Origin: Amaranthus tricolor
Lineage: Eukaryota > Streptophyta > Magnoliopsida > Caryophyllales > Amaranthaceae
Length of the DNA: 64,000 nucleotides
Reading direction: 5' to 3'
Assembly (NCBI RefSeq): GCF_026212465.1
Contig: NC_080063.1
Coordinates: forward strand, 7,387,702-7,451,701
Below, piece by piece: positions 1 to 10,600 of this stretch (positions are counted from its first letter, which is position 1; every line of letters starts with the position of its first letter). A program made the position numbers and the translations under genes. The notes below the pieces were generated by a model. The model saw nothing but the letters and a program-made list of their open reading frames with translations, had not been told where the DNA came from and ran no database searches.

Positions 1-56
1 CTGCAGAATATGAACAACGGTTCCTCTATGCGTACCTTGTCCCCTTCGTGAACCGT

Positions 57-68
57 GCTCTGATACCA
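57..68 (-). other. Primer-binding site for initiator tRNA-Met
   Basis: On the minus strand this reads TGGTATCAGAGC, complementary to the 3' end of plant initiator tRNA-Met. It marks where minus-strand DNA synthesis of the element starts and fixes the orientation of the retrotransposon (LTR to the right, internal region to the left). Confidence 0.85.
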
Positions 69-499
69 ATTTGATGCGTAACCGGGGCTGATTAAGGCCT
101 TGGTTATGCAAGGATGAATGTTGCGCTGAATCTTCAATGATTACTACAAAAAATACTACGAAATGATCATGAAAAGAACACGAAACAACCACAAACAGAA
201 CCAAGAACTCCGTTCTTGATTTTCTGATGTTGATCACCTGTGATGTGACCCTCCTCTATGATCGACACGAAACTGATATGTACAAAGCCTTCTAGACCTT
301 GCACTCGAGGTTTCCTTAAAGTATCAAGGCTGCTCCACAACTCTTAACACTCTAAGGATCAAAGGATACTCCGTAGCCTTTGATGAAGTTGCCTCCAACT
401 TCGAAGAAGAAAACAGAAAAACACTTTTTCTGAAATACCTCTGTATTGAATTATCATAATGAACGTGAATTCTTTTTTATTAGATGGGTGAGGCCCTCC

Positions 500-506
500 T
501 TATATA
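500..506 (-). promoter_or_regulatory. Putative LTR TATA box
   Basis: The minus strand reads TCTATATAAGGAGGG here, inside the LTR and followed by about 430 bp to the PBS. This is a sensible place for the U3/R junction. It is a motif match only. Confidence 0.45.
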
Positions 507-1231
507 GAGTCCTCAATTACCTTAACGGCTATAAATGACACGAGCCTTATTTAAAATACACGTGCTAATTACAAGAAACTTAAAACAGAAACTGAAAACA
601 AAAAACACTTGGAACAAATTCTGATCTGCAAATCAGTCGAGCAGCCCTCCTTCAACTCAGCTTATAGGACTCCACGTGGCTTTTTTAGAATGGTTTTAGG
701 ACCTTGATAGCAAGTTCCTAGTGTAGAGATTCCATTTCTACCCTTGGTGGCATAAGATACCATAAAACACGATCTGGACAAAGCGTGCTAGGTCAGCTGG
801 TCAGAACAAGCTTGCAACTGAGTTCTGTTCTGATCTGTACTTCCTGCTGAGTGGCTGACCTTCACGGCTAATTTCAGTGGGTTTTCCATGATGAATAATG
901 ATGTTCTTGGGCTAAGGCATGAAGTCCCATGTACCAAGATTCCATCTCCACTTTAGCCTAGGTCCTAGATGCATAGGTTTGGTCTCCACGTGTCGTGCAA
1001 GGTGGCTTGGTCGCTAGTTTGTTGCTGTGCTGTTCTGAAACCATGAGTTGTTCCCATTTCCATGCTGTTCCCATTTCCATGTGCGTGATGCTGTTCCTTG
1101 GTGCTTTTGCAAGGTCTTGATCACTTGATGCATTTGCATCATCTACAAAGCAAGGAGTTTCATTGTCATCCACACAAGGAAAATACAAATCGATTTGTTT
1201 TATTTGTATTTGCATTATATTTCCAACCACA

Positions 1232-4200
1232 TTAGCTAAGTATTAGTATGTTATTAGTGGCAATAGTATAGTATACTATAATATTCTTCATAATAGTATA
1301 TTATTAGTAGTTGTTTTAGTTTAGTTTTATTCATATTAGTATAGTGTTAGTTACATAAAGTTTATCAAACTTATTAAAATGAAATTAAAATTCTAAACTA
1401 ATGATGAAGATTTAAAATTAAATAATAAAGTCAAGGAAAAAAACTTATTTTACTAAAAAATTTTGGAAAAAACAAGATTTTTCTTCTGACCAAAATATGG
1501 TCAGCAAAAGAGTTAGAAATAATTTTTCTTTTCCAACTAATTTTTGATCGGAAATTAATAAGAAAATAGTCAAAAATGAAGGGCAAGTAATTTTCCTCCC
1601 TTTCCATTTCAACTTTCTCAAAAATTCTGATTATTTGTAAATATACTATTTACAGGCCTGTAAATATTATATATTAAAACGTCATTTTACTAAATTTTTA
1701 GATGGGACACAACTCTTGTTTCTTATAGAGCAGATTAAGATACCTCAAATACAATGGAGGTGATAAAAAAGAGTACCCTAAAACGTCAAGTTTGGTAACT
1801 ACATCATGCTCAACACATGCATATTTAAAATAATAGCCCATCAGCTATATAGCTTAGTCAAGACATCTCTCTTGTTTCAATGTGGGATCACATATGGATT
1901 ATTTTCCAACACTATTCACTACAATAAAATTCACCATAAGTACTTGCTACGAGATAGCCTTGTGCCAACCATAGCTGCATTAAAACTTCTTTTTCTAAGA
2001 TATAATCCTTTGGCAAGACTGAAGAGTGAGCAAATTCTGAAACAACTCTAACTCAGGACTCAGAATTAAGCTATGGTTATAATAATAGCTAAACGTAAAA
2101 CATCAAAGTTGATAATATTTGGTCTTCCTTATCCTTTTTTCCTCATTTTCTCCGAATCAATACTTTGAAATGACACCCACGTGCTTTTATTCTGCCTATA
2201 CAATAAGCTAATCACCTTTAAGGAGAGGAAAATTAGCACATTTATTTGTTATCTCTGCTTATATCAACAAGATCCAAATTTCAATGTGTTGTGACCACTA
2301 CTTAAAATTGCTGATTATAATTCCTGAAAAATTTGTAACTCTTACGGAGCCGCTAGCTACAAAAATTTTACTTCTCTTACCTTTAGGATAGTTTATCTTG
2401 TAACCCAGCGTCTTACATATCATCACACTCGAAGTAATCAAATGGACACGATACAACTTAAACTTAGAATTGACAGGGGCCGCGCGAACGCAGGCCCCCT
2501 CTACCACAAATTATGACGTAGACTCTCCCACTTGGGGAGATCTTAGGCTGCTGCTCCTCACAAAGTGCAATGGAGGCCAGCAACCTAGGCCATGAGTCTT
2601 ATTGATCACCCATAGACCCCGTCCAGGTAAGTATGTTATAAATAATACATCAGTTAACTTTTATAGTCTTCTTTGTGATGTGCATTTTTGTTATCTTCCG
2701 ATGTGGGACAATATATAACCCTATATAACTGACTTTTACCACTGCGTTATATGTATGTAGCCAATGTAGGAGCCATTAGGAAATACAGATCAACACAAAA
2801 ATATTAGGCAAGCTTATGAATATTACACTGTTTATGAGATTTTATTTGCTAAGAAACAAGAATACTTTCAAGTTTCAAATCATTTATTTATTTCATCCGG
2901 TGTGAATTTGATTGGTATTTAGATGTTTTACGTGGATTTCTTTTGATTGCACTTTGTGCAGCTAATCTTATTGATTGTTGGGAATCAGAAATACCTCCAC
3001 TGACCTGATTAACATTCCAAATGTAAGATTCACCAATGCTATAGTCTAATTGGGATACTTGCTTCATCTTTTGTTTGGGTATTAGCTGATAACCTTGGTG
3101 GACTCTATTCTCAGCCGTTCTGGGAACCGGATCCGGTTGTCTTCGTCTGTTGCACTTGTGCTCTTCTGTTCTGTGTTAAATGATTCTTTTTGCTTGTTTT
3201 GCAAATCTCATCAGCTTGCTATAGAACAAAAGTACAAAACATGGATTGCAAATTCATTTGGTGGATACTACGTAATTACATGTTTTTTCAATCAACAACT
3301 TGGGTTAATCCAAAATGCTCTGTTCTCAACTTCATCATTCTGGTTTAATGTGACTTGGAAATTCAATATTCGCTAACAGCTGCAAATAATGTTCATGGAA
3401 CTCGAATAGTGCTTAGTTCTTTGAAAATTGTAAACCCAGACTGAATAAATACAGATGTTACAAGAGCAAATGAATACAACTTTAACTAGAATTGCTGGAA
3501 GTTCCAGGTAAGGAACTCCCTCCAAAAATAAACGTATGCCACTTAATGCAGCGAACACACGGTATTCTTTAGTAAAAGGCGAAAGAATAGTTCGCTTTGT
3601 GCTCACTACATGGCTGCGTAAGTTGGTATGAGATCTGTGGAAGTTATTTAAAGGATTTTTCTTTTATTAGTATCTTTCATAGCCGATGTGGGACAATTTC
3701 CTTTCTTATTGAAAGTTATCTTCAGCTGATAAATCCTCAATACATGGTAATTGGTATTATCTTAGTTTTACGAAGTATTTGGCAAATGTTGATCCGTCTT
3801 AAATTAATACCAGTAATTCACGTTTGGAAATTTGACTTGGGGTCTAGGCTGCCACTTCGAACAAGGTAGGAATGCCGGCATTTATTGCCACACCTGACAC
3901 CACACGAACTTTATGACATTACAATCGATATATAGTTTTCTTGCTAAATGACTTATATGACGTTATAAAATGGTGAGCGTCTCATTCTAAACCCAGTGCT
4001 ATCTAATCAATTCTTGCGATTTTGGCCTCCGATATCTGAACTAGTTTAGTGCCCACGATAGAGCAACTAACTTGTTTCTATTTAACGAGGGAGTCTTATG
4101 AATGGGATTGGGAAACTACAATTTATTTGGAAACCGTCAACTCTTTTGCAATTGGAAACTGTTTTAAGTAAGGCAAAGCGAAACGTTAGTGACCCTGATA

Positions 4201-6064
4201 CAACAAGTACATAAACGGCCAATTTTGTTAATTTTGTGCATAATGTAGTTGTAATCGGAAAATCCAAAAAAAATAACTTTTTAAATAACTTACAACAAGT
4301 CGCTGCTTTTAGGCAAAAGTATCTCATTCTTCTAACTTGTCCAGTTTGCTTTTCTTGGCAGGTGGCGAGCCGTTGGAAGTTTTGTATAAAAACTATCACT
4401 CATAACTTTTTTGTTTGTTATTCTTTAGCACATGTCTCCACATTTGATAGGGATCTTAGGCCATTTATCCAAGTTTTCACCCTCTTATCACTCCGTAAGA
4501 CCGACAAAACTCTATTTTTTGCCTCAAATTACATAAAACATTATAATCAATTAGTTCATAAAGCAAAAATATATTAGTATGCATTAAAAAGCATATAAAC
4601 TAGTTTAAAAATTGCACTAATCAAACTCTTTTATGTTTAACCTTTACTCGTCCTTGAACAAATTCAAGTTAAACTAACGTAAAAACAAGGCCACGCACGG
4701 TCTCCTACTATCTTAATCTACTTATTACGCCTCTCTTCCTAGTCTATTATAGTCTATAGTGTAACCAATTCACTTGTCCTCTTTACTTGGCTAACACTAA
4801 CACAACATAAACAAAGGTACGACGTAAAAAGTACCTCGATATCCCTACGTTTTAACCCCTTATATCTCCTAGAGAACATGAAAAGTAAAACAACCAAACT
4901 ACACTTATCCCTCCAGCTCCAGTGATGGCACATCCAATTTCCTACCTTATGACTCTCACTTTTTATATCAGTTATACCAAGTACAAATGAGATGCAAATA
5001 ATCAAAATCCCTCTTTATATTTTATTTTGGCCATAAAGTCATTTTTGGTTTTTCGTCTCATTCACTCATTTACTTTGTCTTTTCTCACTTGCTCACTCAT
5101 TAATGTCGCTCTTTTATTTTCCTTTTGGGATTTCAACCTGCTTTGTTATTCTTTTTTTTCACTTTTTTTTCTTTTTCTATAATTTTTTTTCTTTCCCTTT
5201 ATATATGCGCACTCAACTATAATAAAATTAAGATACAATACAAGCATAAGCCAACATATCATGCAATGTAGAATTTTAATAAAATTTTTATTTATTGTTT
5301 GATGATAGTGTCTAAGAAGATGACTATGCCACATATCATATCATACATCATAGAACCAATTTTAAAATACGAAATTTAACAAAAATCTTGAATATCAGTA
5401 TTTACCTTAAGATTTTTGGAGTTAAATTCACCATTCATATCATAAGTTGATAAAGTTTATATTTTACAGGGAATTAGAGAGAAAATAACCAAGAATAAAA
5501 AAGTAAAAAGTGATGACAACATACTAAAAAAGGTAGCGAGATTTGTCAATGCCTTTTTAATCTCTCCAAATTATCAATTGTAATTTATATTTACAGGTTT
5601 AAAATATAGTTAAATAAAGTAAATATTTAGATTGATTTTATTATGAAAATTCATTTTACGTACCCAACATAAAATTTTCTATTTTGAATTAAAAAATTTA
5701 ATGTATTTGTAAATTAAATATATTCCAAATTAATGTATATGACTATATGCGTAGCTATTTTTTAATAATTTATCTTTTAGACGCTTTTTTTTTTATTAAA
5801 TATAGGTTTTATATAATTTATATATATTTATTAAATATATTTTTTATTATAAATTTAGATTGTATCACGATAATGGTTGTGAAGGGAGTATCAGTTTATA
5901 TTGATTATTCCATACATTGCACGTGTTATCATACTAATTTCAAATATTAATGTCATTCTTCTCTAATTTTATCATTAACATCTACAACTTTAAGATGTTC
6001 TTGTATCGTCATTTAAAACTTATCCTTTAGGCTATGTATACACTCAAACATCATTTTGGGTTAC
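1232..6064. other. Intergenic DNA without a recognisable gene
   Basis: This AT-rich stretch holds only short open frames and no codon pattern, domain or RNA gene that I recognise. A short GC-richer patch lies at about 2470-2640. The 15-mer CCGATGTGGGACAAT occurs twice (2698-2712 and 3683-3697), with a diverged relative (AATGTGGGATCA) near 1879, which suggests fragments of one dispersed repeat. Pyrimidine-rich and A/T-rich runs fill 5030-5900. Confidence 0.6.
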
Positions 6065-6074
6065 ATACTAGGTT

Positions 6075-6150
6075 TAGGAAATAAAAAGGTTAGGTGAGAT
6101 TTGATCCAAGAACCTTGTTTGAAAGAGAATACTTGCTCCAATTGAAACAA
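6075..6150 (-). mobile_element. Degenerate tRNA-derived SINE, copy 1
   Basis: Read on the minus strand this has a box A-like stretch (GTTTCAATTGGAGCAAG, 6132-6148) followed by a decayed box B-like stretch (GGATCAAATCTC, about 6096-6107), the spacing of a tRNA-derived pol III promoter. Similar copies lie at 31148-31215 and 44010-44085. Ends and tail are not recognisable. Confidence 0.4.
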
Positions 6151-6180
6151 AATTTGATTATTTATACATCTTATAGCCGT

Positions 6181-7075
6181 TTTTCTAGAGATGATCTCTT
6201 AAAGAGATGTCTCTCAAGCCCAGCCCAGATGTAATTACTTTATAAACACGCGCTTTTTAACACGTTTTTGATCTATTGAACTTGGAATTTTAATCCATTT
6301 GAGTTGGTATTTTAACATATTAAAGTTGGCATTTGGAGTTGGTGTTTGGCTTGTTAAGTTGTTGTTTTAACGTGTGAAGTTGTAAACCTATTGAAAATTG
6401 ATATTTCAACTTATTGAAGTTGGTATTTTAACCTATTGAACTTAGTGTTCTAACTTGTTATAGTTAAGTTAGAACACCAACTTTAAATTATCAAATTCAA
6501 CAGGTTAAAACGCCAACTTTAATAAGTAAAAATATCAACTTCAATAGGCGAAACACCAACTTAAATAAATCAACATATAACTTAAGCAGCATAAAACATC
6601 AATTTAAACAGGTTAATATACTAACTTCAATAGGTTAATTTATCAACTTCAATAGGCTAAGTATCAATTTCAATAGGTTAGCAAGTTAACAGGTTAAGAC
6701 ACAAACTCCAAATAGTTTAAAGTACCAACTTTAACTTTAATAGGTTAAACATGAACTCGAATAGCTTCAATAGGATAAAAATATCAACTTCAATATGTTA
6801 AAAAACCAACTTAATAAGTTAAAATACCAACTTAAGCAGCATAAAACGCCAACTCAAATAAGTTAAGACACCAACTTCAACGGGTTAAGATACCAACTTC
6901 AATATGTTAAAATACCATTAATCTAATGGGAATTCAATATAATTTATCCTGGTTAAGGTGCATTGGGTCGAACTTTATTCATTCTCAGCTTATAATTAAG
7001 CCAAACTTTATCTATTCTATAAATTTCAACTCATCTTGTATGAAACCATCTCACTATGAGACAGATCTATATAAA
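6181..7075. mobile_element. Fold-back element built from an inverted minisatellite
   Basis: From about 6262 to 6445 the DNA repeats a 20-27 bp unit of the form TTGGTATTTTAACCTATTGA. From about 6466 to 6925 it repeats the reverse complement (CTTCAATAGGTTAAAATACC). The switch point is a perfect hairpin: arms 6445-6456 (GTGTTCTAACTT) and 6466-6477 (AAGTTAGAACAC) around a 9-nt loop. The outer flanks (about 6183-6215, and the complement of about 7040-7072) are similar to each other as imperfect terminal inverted repeats containing GAGATG. This is the architecture of a fold-back transposable element; no coding sequence is present. I could not define a target duplication. Confidence 0.55.
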
Positions 7076-7642
7076 TAACATATTTTTATAATTAATCATT
7101 TTAAAATTGTAAGTTAACAGCCCGATAAAGATGATATCCTCTTGAAACCCTCTCATTTAGGAGTTCGTGTATATGTTTATAACTGATCCTCTTCAACTTC
7201 CCTAAAATTGCTTCCCATTTAACAATTTTGTCAATATCCCAAGTTTATATGAATTCCTTTCAGATTGTTACTTGTAAATTACAAAGAAAAGATCCCCATC
7301 AAATGGAAGCAACTGTAAATATCTTGCTTTGGCTTGTTTTGTTTTAATATAATTGTACCTTGCATCTTTACGAAATTGTTTTCGATCAACAATCAATGGC
7401 GAATGATAAAAAATGACCAAAAAAGGCACAAATTTAATGCACACATTGATAACAAACAAATGCATGAACAATATTGTGAATAAATTTTATACAAATAGCT
7501 CCGGTTTCACTGATACAAGAAAAGGGACTACAGTGATACATTTCCTACACTGTCATTATGAGTGCAAAATGCTCACATACAATTCTATATTTAACCGAAA
7601 ATGGATGTAGGGGGATGATGATCTAGAGCCTCAATTCACAGT
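7076..7642 (-). other. Downstream flank and probable 3' UTR of VIR
   Basis: This stretch follows the VIR stop codon at 7643-7645 on the minus strand. It is AT-rich and holds no credible coding sequence. Part of it should be the VIR 3' UTR, but I see no clear poly(A) signal that would fix its end. Confidence 0.45.
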
Positions 7643-10600
7643 TCATAGATGCCCAAGCCGTTCCTGTGTACCACGGACAGGAAACTCATTTATCAGGAAG
7701 TTCAACCAAAAGCATCATAAACAAAAAACTTAATACTACCTCTTTTTTTAATAGCTACACTTCTCCCTTTTTTAATAGAAACATTAAAGCATCATAATGA
7801 ACTAAGAAAGTTGTCGAACCTGAAGCATCTGCATCAACTTTGGGTGTTGTTCCAGAAGTTTACAAAGCTTATCACGATCGCTTAATAAAGACTGCATAAA
7901 TATGTTCATCATCAGAAAATATTTCTGAAGATGCAACAAGAAAAAGAGAAAGAACTAATATAAACCTGAATTGCCTCAGGAGAGCTGAAATATTGTTGCA
8001 GTGACATTGACGAGTCTGCTTGCTGCTGGGTAGCAGCATCGGTTTGGGGAACTGCTGCTTGCAATTGTCGCTGTGAGTGTGGCGAGTTCTCTTGCAGTTG
8101 AGTTTGATGATATAAATGATATGGTGACATTTGGGATTGTTGCATAATCTGCGGAGGTTGAACATTGTGCGAAATGGAAACATTCTGGTCTGTATGTTGT
8201 GAACTTTGCATTATGGGTCTTAGTTGCTGAGGTAGCTGAGGACAAGGCAGTTGAGGGGCTTGCAAGGGTTGCAAATGAGGCGGCTGCATAGGTTGCATTG
8301 GAGGTTGAGGAGCATGGCTATTCTGAGCCATTCCAGTCATATTTTCATTTTGTTGAACAGGAACATTCCCATGCATATTAAATGGCATTGAAGCTGGCCT
8401 ACTAAAACCTGCGGGGATCAATGGCGGAGGTCCATACTGTGAAACCTCTGTAACTCCTGTGTTATTCTGAGCATACCCTGAGGATTGAGATGTAGGAGAC
8501 CTGGATGAAACATTCAATAGAGCAGCGGAGAAAGGAGGTGGTGTTGGAGGAAGTGGTGGAAAAAACCTTGTCGAGCCCCCGGGGGATGAGTGACTTGCTC
8601 GTACATAGCGTGGATCCATTATGAAGTTGGGCGTTGATGTTGGGGCGTTTCCATAAGACTGGTAATCAGTTTGTGCCTGTGAATCAAGAAAGAAATTAGA
8701 TGGCATAGAAATGAGATAAAAACCTCAGTTCCATAAACGGACCTTAGCTCTAAAGAAAATAAAATATGCAAACAAGAACAAACTCAAAGGGGCGCAGAGC
8801 TGCTCTTACAGGGTTTGGATACAGGGGTGGTTGCATATCAGTGTGAGAATTGACATATGAAGAAGTTGAAGCTGGGTTAGGTTCAGAAACCTGCGATCTT
8901 ACAGGAGAAATTGTTGATGGTGGTGGTGTTGGAGGTAATGGTGGTTGATTTGCAAAATGTTTCTGCTCATGGTGGCTTTGAGGTCTGCCAAGTGGCACAT
9001 TTCCAGCCCTCGGAAGATTGTTATCTGGCATAAAACTAGGATGTGGCGTCCTTGAATCAGCTTGTACGTGAATCATTGATGATGAGTCTCTAACAAATGT
9101 TAGCGTAGAAACTGCAGAAGTCTTTACTACTGTCGCAGAATCAGAGCCGCCAGACATGATAACAGTATTTTTATTCCTAACTTCATCAGTTTGATCAAAA
9201 AATTTATTTTCTGAAGAAACACTGGGTTCACGCCTAAGTGGCACTGCAGGACGCGATACTGACATTCTGGAGGAAAGTTCACTTTGAGTTTTGTCATCTA
9301 CATTTGAAGCTACAGTTGCTTCCAAGTCCTTGGCATCGCTTTCTGTCTCTTCAACAATTGAATGCTGTGGACTTCGCTCATCATCATCTGCTTGAGGAAA
9401 GGGAAGTTTATCATCAGGTTCATTCTCCTCAGCATCAAAAACTATGTCAATCCCTTGAAGATCATCATCAAGCTCAACTTTAAGCTGCTTAGATCGCTTT
9501 GACTTTTCAGTCTCATTATTTTCAGGTGCAACCTTTTTCTCTTGAGATACAGCCTCTACACCTGCCATAGCAACAGCACTTTGACGGTCCCTCTGTCTGG
9601 CCATGAATTCATCAACATGAATGGATGGAGCCCGCCCACTAGAAGACCCCAGACGTGGAACTGCAATAACATTAGGATTTGTAACCCCATCAGCATTTCT
9701 TTCCCTAGCAACATAGTCGTCAACGTGCATAGAGGGGGGTCTACTTGTATTGGGCTTGCGTAGCCTAAAGGTATCCCTCCGAGTTGGAATTGGTGGTACA
9801 ACAGATGATCCAGATCGTGTGTCGACTAGAGAATTTTCACCTTTTCCATGTCTGTTGGATCCATCTGCTGTGGACATCTTTCTCTTGCCCAGAAGACCTG
9901 CTTCGGACAGCCTGTTGCGCAAATTTTCAGGACACTCCCATAGGAATTTGTCACCTAACTCACCAACGTTCCATTCATTTTCAACCCTTTTTGAACTGCT
10001 ATCTGTCAGCAGCCGTATCTTTGAAGAAAGTTTCACATCAGAAGAAAACAAGACAACTTCTTTGGGGATTATTTCATCAACCTTAAGTGAACCAATAGGC
10101 TGGAGCAGCAATAATGAAAGACACCTAGCAGATTCCACAACCTGCTATAAACAAAGAGTTGGATAATCAAAAGCAGTATCTTGAATGCTAACAGATAAGC
10201 TGAAGATAAATGAAGCAAACCTGATACAAGGTTGTCTTCAGATGTGTTAAAGCTGAACACTCTTCATCAGGTATCTTTGAACTCAACAGAGTATACATAT
10301 CTTGGACATAATTCATGTTTTCTTCAGGAATAGCACTCATTTCATCGATACCACACAAAAGTCCAAAGAAATACTTCAAGGCCTCAATTCTATCCTGGTT
10401 AAAACTATACGACAAAAAGATATCAGTCTTCAAAAGAAGAGTCATTCTGAACACATCTAGACAATCGTAACAGTTTTGACAGCATAGAATAACAGTTTTC
10501 TTTTGCACACAGAAAACTAGCTAGAGCAATGTTCAAACTAATACAAGTACCTAGAATACAGTAATAAGCAAAATGGACACTTCCTGCAACAAGTCACCTG

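Larger units (their letters stand above)
1..1231 (-). mobile_element. 5' end of a Copia-like LTR retrotransposon (LTR plus PBS), cut by the window edge
   Basis: A tRNA-iMet type primer-binding site lies at 57-68. Next to it, after a 3-bp spacer, is a long terminal repeat that I place at 72-1231. On the minus strand the LTR begins TGTGGTTGG and ends GCATCA, giving the usual TG...CA ends. A TATA-like box sits at 500-506 in the same orientation. Positions 1-56 are then the start of the internal region (5' leader), and gag-pol lies beyond the left edge. Coding capacity cannot be judged. The LTR length (about 1.16 kb) and its right boundary rest on the end motifs only, because neither the second LTR nor the second copy of the target duplication is in the window. 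Confidence 0.72.

Noticed and set aside
6262..6925. A CRISPR-like array
   Set aside because: The units are contiguous minisatellite repeats that reverse orientation, without unique spacers, in a plant nuclear genome.
8750..10138. A separate 462-aa gene on the minus strand
   Set aside because: It is VIR exon 25 with read-through into intron 25. The upstream and downstream exons join it in frame.
9750..10166. Plus-strand open frame of 138 aa
   Set aside because: It is antisense to VIR exon 25, a long coding exon whose complement is open by chance.
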